This document shows, piece by piece, positions 1 to 7,328 of a DNA stretch of 64,000 nucleotides. Below the pieces are notes generated by a model. It saw only the letters and a program-made list of their open reading frames with translations, did no database searches and had not been told where the DNA came from. The stretch covers positions 186,001-250,000 of the forward strand of contig BMSW01000002.1 of NCBI GenBank assembly GCA_014649355.1, written 5' to 3'. This DNA is from Streptomyces althioticus. Its GTDB lineage: Bacteria; Actinomycetota; Actinomycetes; Streptomycetales; Streptomycetaceae. The position numbers and the translations under genes were made by a program. Position 1 is the first letter of the stretch. Each line of letters begins with the position of its first letter.

Positions 1-1604
1 CCCGCCTGCTCCCGCTTGATCAGTGCCATCTTGTCCTCGGGAGTCGCCTCGGCGAGGAAGTCGTCGACGCCCGCCTCCTCGGCGATCGCCTTGGCCGTCA
101 GCGGGTTGTCGCCGGTGATCATGACGGTCCTGATGCCCATGCGGCGAAGCTCCTGGAACCGCTCCCGAATGCCGTGCTTGACGACGTCCTTGAGGTGGAT
201 GACACCCAGGACACGGGCGCCGTCGGTGTCCTCGACGGCGACCAGCAGCGGGGTGCCGCCGGCCTCCGAGATGCGGTCGGCGACGGTGGCGGCGTCCTCG
301 GTGACCTGGCCGCCGCGTTCCTCGACCCAGGCGATGACCGCACCGGCCGCGCCCTTGCGGATGCTGCGGCCGTCGAGGTCCACACCCGACATGCGGGTCT
401 GCGCGCTGAACTCGGTCCACCGGGCGCCCACCAGCTCGCCCTGGTGCCGCTCGCGCAGCCCGTACCTCTCCTTGGCGAGCACGACGACCGAGCGGCCCTC
501 GGGCGTCTCGTCGGCCAGCGACGACAGCTGTGCGGCATCGGCGACCTCGGCCTCGGTCGTCCCGCGCACCGGCACGAACTCGGACGCCTGCCGGTTGCCG
601 AGGGTGATGGTGCCGGTCTTGTCGAGCAACAACGTGGAGACGTCACCGGCCGCCTCGACCGCACGGCCCGACATGGCCAGTACGTTGCGCTGCACCAGAC
701 GATCCATGCCCGCGATGCCGATCGCGGAGAGCAGCGCTCCGATCGTGGTCGGGATCAGACAGACCAGCAGGGCCACCAGCACGACCATGCTCAGCGCGGA
801 GCCCGCGTAGTCGGCGAACGGCGGCAGGGTGGCCACCGCGAGCAGGAAGGCGACCGTCAGCGACGCGAGCAGGATGTTCAGCGCGATCTCGTTGGGCGTC
901 TTCTGCCGGGCCGCCCCCTCCACCAGGCCGATCATCCGGTCGATGAAGGTCTCCCCCGGCTTCGTCGTGATCCTGACGACGATCCGGTCGGACAGCACCT
1001 TCGTGCCTCCGGTGACGGCGCTGCGGTCACCGCCGGACTCACGGATGACGGGCGCCGACTCACCGGTGATCGCCGACTCGTCGACGCTCGCGACCCCTTC
1101 GACGACGTCGCCGTCGCCGGGGATCACGTCTCCGGTCTCGCAGACGACCAGGTCGCCGATCCTCAGACGGGTACCCGGCACGCGCTCCTCCGGCCCGCCG
1201 TCCCCTCCCAGTCGACGCGCCACGGTGCCGGTCCTGGCCTTGCGCAGGGTGTCCGCCTGCGCCTTGCCGCGGCCCTCGGCGACCGCCTCCGCCAGATTCG
1301 CGAAGATGACGGTGAGCCACAGCCAGGCGCTGATCGTCCAGCCGAACCAGTCGCCCGGGTCGGTGAAGGAGAAGACCGTCGTCAGGACGGAGCCCACGAG
1401 GACCACGAACATCACGGGGGACGTGACCATCACCCGGGGATCGAGCTTGCGGAACGCGTCGGGCAGCGACTTCAGCACCTGCCCCGGGTCGAACAGGCCT
1501 GCGCCGGTGCGGCCTTCGGGGTGGTGACCCGTCGGCGCGCCACGGTGGGGCGCCACGGTGGAAGTGGACATGGAGTCCTCTGATTTCTGAGTGCGGACGG
1601 TCAT
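1..1604 (-). CDS. kdpB: KdpB, potassium-transporting P-type ATPase subunit B (3' end outside window)
   Basis: KdpB is the ATP-hydrolysing subunit of the KdpFABC high-affinity K+ pump in the cell membrane. About 534 codons are visible. They show the actuator loop with TGES, transmembrane segments, and the phosphorylation motif DKTGT near residue 328. The frame is open at base 1, where it reads [11 protein letters not shown], just before the expected GDGTNDAP motif, so the C-terminus lies off the window. The ATG at 1604 overlaps the kdpA stop (ATGA), which implies translational coupling. An in-frame ATG at residue 12 is a weaker alternative start. kdpC is expected beyond the left edge. The family assignment is certain. 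Confidence 0.95.
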   Translation of the reverse strand, partial: MTVRTQKSEDSMSTSTVAPHRGAPTGHHPEGRTGAGLFDPGQVLKSLPDAFRKLDPRVMVTSPVMFVVLVGSVLTTVFSFTDPGDWFGWTISAWLWLTVIFANLAEAVAEGRGKAQADTLRKARTGTVARRLGGDGGPEERVPGTRLRIGDLVVCETGDVIPGDGDVVEGVASVDESAITGESAPVIRESGGDRSAVTGGTKVLSDRIVVRITTKPGETFIDRMIGLVEGAARQKTPNEIALNILLASLTVAFLLAVATLPPFADYAGSALSMVVLVALLVCLIPTTIGALLSAIGIAGMDRLVQRNVLAMSGRAVEAAGDVSTLLLDKTGTITLGNRQASEFVPVRGTTEAEVADAAQLSSLADETPEGRSVVVLAKERYGLRERHQGELVGARWTEFSAQTRMSGVDLDGRSIRKGAAGAVIAWVEERGGQVTEDAATVADRISEAGGTPLLVAVEDTDGARVLGVIHLKDVVKHGIRERFQELRRMGIRTVMITGDNPLTAKAIAEEAGVDDFLAEATPEDKMALIKREQA

Positions 1605-3265
1605 CACGCCAGCCCTTCGGCGAGCGGACCCAGCGCGAGAGCGGGGAAGTACGTGAGGCCGGTGATGATCAGGACGGCGCCCACCAGCAGCCCGGCGAAC
1701 AGCGGCTTCCCGGTACGCAGCGTGCCCGCGGTGACCGGTACCGGCGTCTGCCGGGCCAGCGAGCCGGCCAGCGCGAGGACGAAGATCATCGGCACGAAGC
1801 GGCCGAGCAGCATCGCGATGCCGAGGGTGGTGTTGAACCACTGGGTGTCCGCGTTCAGGCTGGCGAAGGCCGAACCGTTGTTGTTGGAGGCCGACGTGTA
1901 GGCGTACAGGATCTCGGAGAACCCGTGCGCGCCGCTGTTGGTCATCGAGTGGCCAGGGGTGGGCAGGGCCATGGCCGCGGCGGTGAGGACCAGCACGAGT
2001 GCCGGGGTGACCAGGATGTACAGGGCCGCCTGCTTGATCTCGCGGGTGCCGATCTTCTTGCCCAGGTATTCGGGCGTGCGGCCGACCATCAGGCCGGCGA
2101 TGAACACCGCGATGACCGCCATGACCAGCATGCCGTAGAGGCCGGAGCCCACACCGCCGGGCGCGATCTCGCCCAGCATCATGCCGAGCAGGGTGATGCC
2201 GCCCCCCAGGCCGGTGAAGGAGGAGTGGAAGGAGTCCACCGCGCCGGTGGACGTGAGCGTGGTCGACACCGCGAAGAGGGACGATCCACCGATCCCGAAC
2301 CGGACCTCCTTGCCCTCCATCGCCCCGTTCGCCAGCTCGAACGCGGGGCCCTGGTGGGAGAACTCGGCCCACATCATCAGCGAGACGAATCCCAGCCAGA
2401 TCGTGCCCATCGCGGCGAGGATCGCGTATCCCTGCCTCACCGAGCCCACCATGACGCCGAAGGTGCGGGTCAGGGCGAACGGGATGACCAGGATCAGGAA
2501 GATCTCGAACAGGTTGGAGAACGGGGTGGGGTTCTCGAAGGGGTGGGCGGAGTTGGCGTTGAAGTAGCCACCGCCGTTGGTGCCGAGTTCCTTGATGGCT
2601 TCCTGCGAGGCGACCGCGCCTCCGTTCCACTCCTGCGAGCCGCCCGTGAACTGGCCGACCGTGTGGACGCCGGAGAAGTTCTGGATGACGCCGCAGGCGA
2701 CCAGCACGATCGCGGCGACGAACGCCAGCGGCACCAGGATGCGCACGACACCACGCACCAGGTCGGCCCAGAAGTTGCCCAGCTCACCGGAGCGCGACCC
2801 TGCGAAGCCACGCACCAGTGCCACCGCGACGGCCATGCCGACGGCCGCGGAGACGAAGTTCTGCACGGCCAGACCGGCGGTCTGCACGACGTGGCCCATG
2901 GCCTGCTCGCCGTAGTACGACTGCCAGTTCGTGTTCGTCACGAACGACACGGCCGTGTTGAACGCCTGGTCGGGATCGATCGAGGCGAAACCGAGCGAGC
3001 CGGGCAGAACACCCTGGAGCCTCTGGAGGGCGTAGAGGAGGAGGACGCCGGCCAGGGAGAAGACGAGGACACCGCGCAGATACGCGGGCCAGCGCATCTC
3101 CGTGTCCGGGTCGGCGCCGATGCCCTTGTAGATCCACCTCTCGACGCGCAGGTGCCGCTGGGAGGAGTAGACCCTGGCCATATAGGTGCCGAGGGGGATG
3201 TGGACGAGCGCCAGAGCGCCGGTCAAGGCGAGCAGTTGAAGCACGCCGGCGGTTACGGGACCCAT
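1604..3265 (-). CDS. kdpA: KdpA, potassium-transporting ATPase channel subunit
   Basis: KdpA is the K+-binding, channel-like subunit of KdpFABC. At 553 aa it has the usual family length, with about ten hydrophobic segments. A pore-loop signature, [11 protein letters not shown], sits near residue 230, and further [12 protein letters not shown] pore loops are present ([18 protein letters not shown]). The start ATG lies 8 bp after the kdpF stop. The 3' end overlaps kdpB by 4 bases. Expression should follow K+ limitation through KdpDE, which is not in this window. Kdp is often co-regulated with dormancy genes in actinomycetes, which fits the neighbouring stress genes. Confidence 0.96.
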   Translation of the reverse strand: MGPVTAGVLQLLALTGALALVHIPLGTYMARVYSSQRHLRVERWIYKGIGADPDTEMRWPAYLRGVLVFSLAGVLLLYALQRLQGVLPGSLGFASIDPDQAFNTAVSFVTNTNWQSYYGEQAMGHVVQTAGLAVQNFVSAAVGMAVAVALVRGFAGSRSGELGNFWADLVRGVVRILVPLAFVAAIVLVACGVIQNFSGVHTVGQFTGGSQEWNGGAVASQEAIKELGTNGGGYFNANSAHPFENPTPFSNLFEIFLILVIPFALTRTFGVMVGSVRQGYAILAAMGTIWLGFVSLMMWAEFSHQGPAFELANGAMEGKEVRFGIGGSSLFAVSTTLTSTGAVDSFHSSFTGLGGGITLLGMMLGEIAPGGVGSGLYGMLVMAVIAVFIAGLMVGRTPEYLGKKIGTREIKQAALYILVTPALVLVLTAAAMALPTPGHSMTNSGAHGFSEILYAYTSASNNNGSAFASLNADTQWFNTTLGIAMLLGRFVPMIFVLALAGSLARQTPVPVTAGTLRTGKPLFAGLLVGAVLIITGLTYFPALALGPLAEGLA

Positions 3266-3273
3266 GCTGTGGC

Positions 3274-3363
3274 TCAGAACCTCTCCGGGAAGAGCAGAGC
3301 GAATACGAGATAGCCCAGCAGGGTGACGGCCACGACCAGGCCGACGACGTTCTCGGCGGTCAC
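3274..3363 (-). CDS. kdpF: KdpF, small stabilising subunit of the Kdp ATPase
   Basis: A 29-residue single-pass membrane peptide that starts with GTG at 3363. It has a hydrophobic core ([19 protein letters not shown]) and ends in FPERF, matching KdpF, which stabilises the KdpABC complex. The GTG overlaps the stop of the preceding 27-aa gene (GTGA), so the two are translationally coupled. kdpA follows after 8 bp. Confidence 0.85.
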   Translation of the reverse strand: MTAENVVGLVVAVTLLGYLVFALLFPERF

Positions 3364-3443
3364 AGCTTCGTCACCCCCTTGGCGGTGAAGGCCACCAGCG
3401 CGAAACCCGCGAGCGCGGTGACGACGAAGGCCAGATCGGCCAT
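3360..3443 (-). CDS. 27-aa hydrophobic leader protein of the kdp operon
   Basis: First gene of the operon: an ATG at 3443 preceded by a good Shine-Dalgarno (AGGAGT, 5 nt spacing). It encodes 27 residues, starting [19 protein letters not shown] and ending KGVTKL, with one predicted membrane helix. It overlaps kdpF by 4 bases. Similar tiny proteins precede kdpF in other streptomycetes, from memory and not checked. Its function is unknown. It could be a second KdpF-like accessory subunit or serve only to couple translation. Confidence 0.7.
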   Translation of the reverse strand: MADLAFVVTALAGFALVAFTAKGVTKL

Positions 3444-3904
3444 CGCGCACTCCTGAAGTCGGTCGAACGGAACGGACAACAAGAGGAAAACGCCTCCGCG
3501 GTCTGATCGCGGCAGGCGTTGACGGCTCCCTGACGGCATCGCGGAGCATCTTGACGGAACGCATACGCAGCCCGTCCCTACCCGCGAGTGACGGACCGAC
3601 GTGCAGGTGAGACGCCTCACAGCAGCCGGGACCGCGCCCCGGCCACCGCGGCTGCAACGCGACCGGGGTGCAGAGGGGCAGCGGCTACCGGCAGGACCCG
3701 TTCGCCTGCCCGGCGGAGCCCGAGCATCCGCACGTCGGGTTGATGACGTGACTCGTCCGCGGTGGCCGGGGCGTCACGGTGCGGGATGCCGCGACGCCGG
3801 GCGGCCAGAAGACTCCCGGCACCGGACAGAGGACCCATGGGGGGCGGAACCCGGTGTTTCGGCGCTCATGACCGGGCCGCGTCACCTGCCGCCGCACGGC
3901 GGCG
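3444..3904. other. Intergenic region between kdp operon and TetR gene
   Basis: 461 bp between the kdp leader gene and the 3' end of the TetR gene. It holds the phased TGACGG repeats and presumably the kdp promoter. I see no convincing coding region: the open frames here lack a ribosome site and have a composition typical of antisense GC-rich frames. Confidence 0.5.
3519..3557. promoter_or_regulatory. Three helically phased TGACGG repeats upstream of the kdp operon
   Basis: TGACGG occurs at 3520, 3531 and 3552, so starts are 11 and 21 bp apart, one and two helical turns. They lie 77-114 bp upstream of the first kdp start codon. Direct repeats with this phasing are typical of OmpR-family response regulators such as KdpE. 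The assignment to KdpE is inference. Confidence 0.4.
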
Positions 3905-4690
3905 TCACGTTCGGCCGCACCCCGCCGGGCCCCGGTCGCCGACCGAGCCGGCGGGGCCGGCCGGGGGGCGGTTCGACTGGTGTTCCACAGCTCGGACGGC
4001 CGGCTTTCGGTCGCTGGTAGCAGGCGCCCCCGGGGGCGGGCGGTTGTCGACGGACGGCGTGGCGGCTGCCGGGCGCGTCGGGACCTGACCGGACCGGACG
4101 TCCCGTTGGAGGGCGGGCAGCGTCAACTGCCACCAGTCGGAGAGGCGGCCGGTGAGCGCGTGGGAACCCTCCAGTGCCTCCGTCAGGGTGCAGAACCCGT
4201 AGAAGGCCCGGACCAGGGTGCGGGCGGTGGCGGCCGGGCGGACACCGGCGGGCAGGGACCCCTCGGCCCGGGCCTGGGCGAGCAGGCGTGTGGCCGCGGC
4301 CGTCCAGAGGACGAAGGGGTCGGGAAGATCCACGTTGATGGTGTGGCGCTCGGCCCAGAGGCGGGCACCCGCACGGGTCAGGGAGTCCTCGGCGAGAGCG
4401 CGGGCGACGTCGTAGCTCAGTGCGACGAGGCGCTCCAGGGGCGGCACGCTCGGGTCGTCGTACCGGGATACGAGGCTCGGCCAGGTCGCGAAGCCGTCCC
4501 GGACGACCGCCTGGGCGATGCCTTCCTTGCTGGCGTAATGGAAGTACACGGATCCGCTGGTCCGTCCCGACCGGGCGCTTATGTCGTTGACGCTCGTGCC
4601 TGCGTAGCCCTGCTGGGCGAAGAGGCAGGCGGCTGCCTCCAGGAGTGATCTGCGGGTTGCTCTGGCCCGTTCCTGCAAGATCTCGCGCAC
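3905..4690 (-). CDS. TetR-family regulator resembling gamma-butyrolactone receptors (copy A)
   Basis: DNA-binding repressor of 261 aa. An N-terminal helix-turn-helix (GYAGTSVNDISARSGRTSGS, then VYFHYASKEGIAQAVV) and a ligand domain with the ArpA/ScbR-like stretch ARLWAERHTINVDLPDPF match butyrolactone-receptor homologues. Such receptors sense small hormones and repress genes for antibiotic production and for the hormone itself. The start is taken as GTG 4690 because CGGAG lies 9 nt upstream and the reading frame stays conserved with copy B from there. The Pro/Arg-rich tail of about 60 residues is unusual. It is divergent from a HAD phosphatase. A close paralogue is at 41536-42288. No afsA/scbA-like synthase is in the window. 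Confidence 0.88.
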   Translation of the reverse strand: MREILQERARATRRSLLEAAACLFAQQGYAGTSVNDISARSGRTSGSVYFHYASKEGIAQAVVRDGFATWPSLVSRYDDPSVPPLERLVALSYDVARALAEDSLTRAGARLWAERHTINVDLPDPFVLWTAAATRLLAQARAEGSLPAGVRPAATARTLVRAFYGFCTLTEALEGSHALTGRLSDWWQLTLPALQRDVRSGQVPTRPAAATPSVDNRPPPGAPATSDRKPAVRAVEHQSNRPPAGPAGSVGDRGPAGCGRT

Positions 4691-5229
4691 CTCGTTCGGC
4701 TCCGTAGTGAACGGCCCACAATGTAGTGCGCCCGCGTACGCCTGGAGCGATGAACTGTCAGTCTCACGCAGCGATTGCGGTATTTCTTTCGAATCTGAAC
4801 ACCAAAGAGTGGATATTGCCTTCCGGGATGCCGCTCCTGGTTCGCTCATTCTCTTTTCCGTCGCATACCGAGGCGTGGTTCTCGCCGTACGCATATGCCG
4901 CAACTCGCTTTGCCCGCAGTGGGGATGACGCTGCACGAACAGCGTGTGAGTGGCGGGCCGGGGCAGGCGCTTACACCCTGATCGCCCGCGGGGCGAGTAC
5001 TCGAAACGGTGATTGCGCCGCTTTTCGAGAGGTAAATATCGTAGCCGTTGCAATGTTTTACCTTTGCGGCTGATGCCCCGAAATACGAGTCGTCCTGGCC
5101 GGTGATTTCCCGAAGCGCATCGGTCCTCCTCGCGCCCCGTCGTCGCGTGGCCTCCGCCGCCTCACCCACGTAGTCGCGCGCTCCCGCGACTCGTGTGCCC
5201 ACTCCCGCCCTCTCGTCCAGGAGGCCACC
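4691..5229. promoter_or_regulatory. Long divergent control region, copy A, conserved in copy B
   Basis: 539 bp between TetR and HAD starts. Long blocks match 42289-42814, for example GTGAACGGCCCACAATGTAG (4708-4727) and ATCGTAGCCGTTGCAATGTT (5037-5056). Conservation of noncoding DNA over the whole span exceeds what a simple divergent promoter needs, and suggests shared operators or a leader RNA. Confidence 0.7.
5000..5039 (+). promoter_or_regulatory. Candidate autoregulatory dyad and -10 box of the HAD gene (copy A)
   Basis: An imperfect inverted repeat, CTCGAAACGG (5000-5009) and CCGCTTTTCGAG (5018-5029), lies just upstream of a TAAATAT -10-like box (5033-5039). The same arrangement is kept in copy B. 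The position over the likely -35 region suits repression by the adjacent receptor-like TetR. That binding is inference. Confidence 0.45.
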
Positions 5230-6015
5230 ATGACGCCACCCCTTCGAACCCTGTCGAACTGGTCACCCGAGGCCGTTGTCTTCGACTGCGACGGCACGCT
5301 GATGGACACCGAACGGCATTGGCAGGACGCGCGGAACCGCGCTTTCCGTGAGTTCGGTCTCCTGCCTCCGCCGGGCTTCGCCGAACGCGCCAAAGGCGTG
5401 CACTACGTCGACTGCGGCCGCCTGATGGCCGAGGAGACCAACAAACCCGAGCTGGCGGCGGACCTCACCACGGCGCTCCTCGCACAGTTCATGTCTCTCG
5501 TGGCGGAGGACCCGCTCACGATGCCGGGTGCAAGTGAAATGGTGCGCCTCCTGTCCGGGCGGCTGCCGCTGGCCGTGGCCAGCAACTGCCCGCTCGAAGT
5601 GGTGGAGGAGAGCCTCGGCCGCGCCGGGCTGCGCCGCCACTTCCACCACATCGTCGTGCCCGAGGTGCCGCCGGGGGATCGCGGCGGGCGCGATCCCGGG
5701 AAGGACGCCGGGCGACCGCAGGCGGTACGGCCGAAACCATGGCCGGACGTGTACACCACGGCGGCACGTCTGTGCGGAGCCCGCCCGGAAACCGCCCTGG
5801 CCGTCGAGGACTCCCTCACAGGCATCGAGTCGGCTTGGCGTGCCGGTCTGCGGATCCTCGGCGTGGGACCGCTGCCCGACGGCGGGAACACCGGGCATGC
5901 GGATGCCTGGGTACCGGCCCTGGACCGCCCGGAGGTGCTCGGGTGGGTACGGAACTGGCGGCCTGCCTCGTCACCGGGCGCCGAGAGCGATCACGACCGT
6001 AACCGTCCGCTCTGA
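5230..6015 (+). CDS. HAD-superfamily phosphatase (copy A)
   Basis: 261-aa haloacid-dehalogenase-type hydrolase of the beta-phosphoglucomutase-like class. Motif I is FDCDGTLMD (residues about 19-27), motif II ends in AVASNCP, and motif III/IV reads KPWPDVYTTAARL then AVEDSLTGIESA. These residues support phosphomonoesterase activity. A strong AGGAGG precedes ATG 5230. It is divergent from a butyrolactone-receptor-like TetR. Known hormone clusters such as methylenomycin furan (MmfP) contain a HAD phosphatase that removes phosphate from the hormone precursor, so a role in making or modifying a signalling lactone is a reasonable inference. The paralogue is at 42815-43597. The substrate is unknown. 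Confidence 0.88.
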   Translation: MTPPLRTLSNWSPEAVVFDCDGTLMDTERHWQDARNRAFREFGLLPPPGFAERAKGVHYVDCGRLMAEETNKPELAADLTTALLAQFMSLVAEDPLTMPGASEMVRLLSGRLPLAVASNCPLEVVEESLGRAGLRRHFHHIVVPEVPPGDRGGRDPGKDAGRPQAVRPKPWPDVYTTAARLCGARPETALAVEDSLTGIESAWRAGLRILGVGPLPDGGNTGHADAWVPALDRPEVLGWVRNWRPASSPGAESDHDRNRPL

Positions 6016-6141
6016 CCGACCGACCGGGATTCGTCCCCGGCTCGGCCGGGCACCAGGTGTCCGGGGTCCCGCTCCGCCGCCCGGTTGCCGGGGCGTCCTG
6101 GACACCGTGGCCACCTCTCCCGGACCGGTGCTCGTGGGCGC

Positions 6142-7047
6142 CTACCGGTCGGCGGGAGTGATGCGCTTGCCCGTGACGCGCGTGGGCCGGATCGCCACCC
6201 AGACATCCCGCGTACCGCCCGCCCACGGTTCTGTGTGGGCGCGCCGGGTGAGTTCACGCACGGTGCCGGGTTCGGTGACGACGCTCGCGGGACCGACGGC
6301 GAGGACGCTCCACCCGCGGCTCAGCGCTTCGTCGACGTGGTCGACCTCGAAGGCGACCTCGGTGCCGGCCGCGGCCGCCGGCACGGAGCCGGGCTTGGTA
6401 CGGAAGACGATCTCGTCGTCCACGACCTCGTAGTTGACCGGGACGACCGCGGGATGTCCGCCGGACGCCGTCACGGCGATACGCCCGACGCCATGGGTGG
6501 ACAGCAGGCGTCGGCATTCCTCCGGGCCGAGGTCCCGCAACTGCGGACGCAGCAGGGCGTGCCCCTGCCCGGGTGGCAGATCGACACCCGCTCCGCGCAG
6601 CGCAGTGACGGTGGTGCCCAGTGCGGCGGCCAGCGCCAGGAGGGTCGCCGTGCTCGGGTCGGCCGATTGTTCCTCCAGGTACGCCAGGTACCGCGGGGAG
6701 ATGCGGGCCCGGCGCGCCGTCTCCTCCCGGCTCAGTCCCTGCCTGCGGCGTTCGACGGCCACGCGCCGGCCGATGTCGCCCGGATTCGGTTCCTCCGGCA
6801 CCGGGCCGGTCGCGGCCGGCGGGGCGGGCACGTCAGCGGTATCGGCCTGTCCGTGCTCGGCGTCGAGGTGCTGGATGTGCGCGTCGGGGCCCGGGAACAC
6901 GAGGGTGATGTCGTCCGTGTCGGACCAGCGCACGTCGTAGGGAGGCGTTCCGTCGTCGTGGTGCAGTCCGACGATCTCGCCGTCGCGCCTGACGACGCCG
7001 GTCGCCGGGCTCTCCACGACGAGCCGGTCGCCAAGGTGAGCTCGCAT
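6142..7047 (-). CDS. DUF1918-HTH-PNPOx three-domain protein (copy A)
   Basis: 301 aa with three parts. A DUF1918 domain (residues 1-57: GDRLVVESPATGVVRRDGEI and YDVRWSDTD) comes first. An XRE-type helix-turn-helix follows (about 95-152, LSREETARRARISPRYLAYL). Last is a pyridoxamine-5'-phosphate-oxidase-like split barrel (about 165-299, GRIAVTASGGHPAVVPVNYE), which usually binds flavin or F420. The start ATG 7047 has GAGGAGAGG upstream. The combination suggests a redox- or ligand-sensing transcription factor, but no target is shown. The paralogue is at 48303-49238. A stretch just upstream (TCCAACGTGCCACGG on the plus strand) is shared by both copies and may be the promoter. Confidence 0.85.
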   Translation of the reverse strand: MRAHLGDRLVVESPATGVVRRDGEIVGLHHDDGTPPYDVRWSDTDDITLVFPGPDAHIQHLDAEHGQADTADVPAPPAATGPVPEEPNPGDIGRRVAVERRRQGLSREETARRARISPRYLAYLEEQSADPSTATLLALAAALGTTVTALRGAGVDLPPGQGHALLRPQLRDLGPEECRRLLSTHGVGRIAVTASGGHPAVVPVNYEVVDDEIVFRTKPGSVPAAAAGTEVAFEVDHVDEALSRGWSVLAVGPASVVTEPGTVRELTRRAHTEPWAGGTRDVWVAIRPTRVTGKRITPADR

Positions 7048-7078
7048 GACCGCTGCCCTCTCCTCGGAATGCCGCTGT

Positions 7079-7097
7079 ATCCAACGTGCCACGGTCG
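7079..7097 (-). promoter_or_regulatory. Conserved upstream block of DUF1918 gene (copy A)
   Basis: TCCAACGTGCCACGG plus flanking bases lies about 32-50 bp upstream of the start and recurs at the same distance before copy B (49271-49289). The rest of the upstream DNA has diverged, so this is a likely promoter or operator. Confidence 0.4.
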
Positions 7098-7328
7098 GCA
7101 CCCCACCGCACGGCGCGACCGGATCGGACCGGACGGTTGCCCGGCCACCCGCGCGGCCACTCGTCGGGCCGTCGCAGCCTGCCCCGCACACCGGACCGCG
7201 GACGACCGGACGCGTGCGCGACGCCCCGCGGGCCCTCGCCACGGCACCGGGCATCCCTGGCACCATCCCCGGCGCTGCGGTGTCATGGAAAGAGTCCAGC
7301 CTCCATGCCGGACGGACCGAGGTACGCG

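Noticed and set aside
174..1583. Long plus-strand open frame opposite kdpB
   Set aside because: Antisense frame in GC-rich DNA; kdpB motifs on the minus strand are unmistakable.
3601..4020. Open frames between kdp and TetR
   Set aside because: No ribosome site, Arg/Pro-rich shadow composition, no recognisable domain.
4690..5053. N-terminal extension of TetR copy A to 382 aa
   Set aside because: The extension is not conserved in frame in copy B beyond about 17 residues; GTG 4690 has the shared ribosome site.
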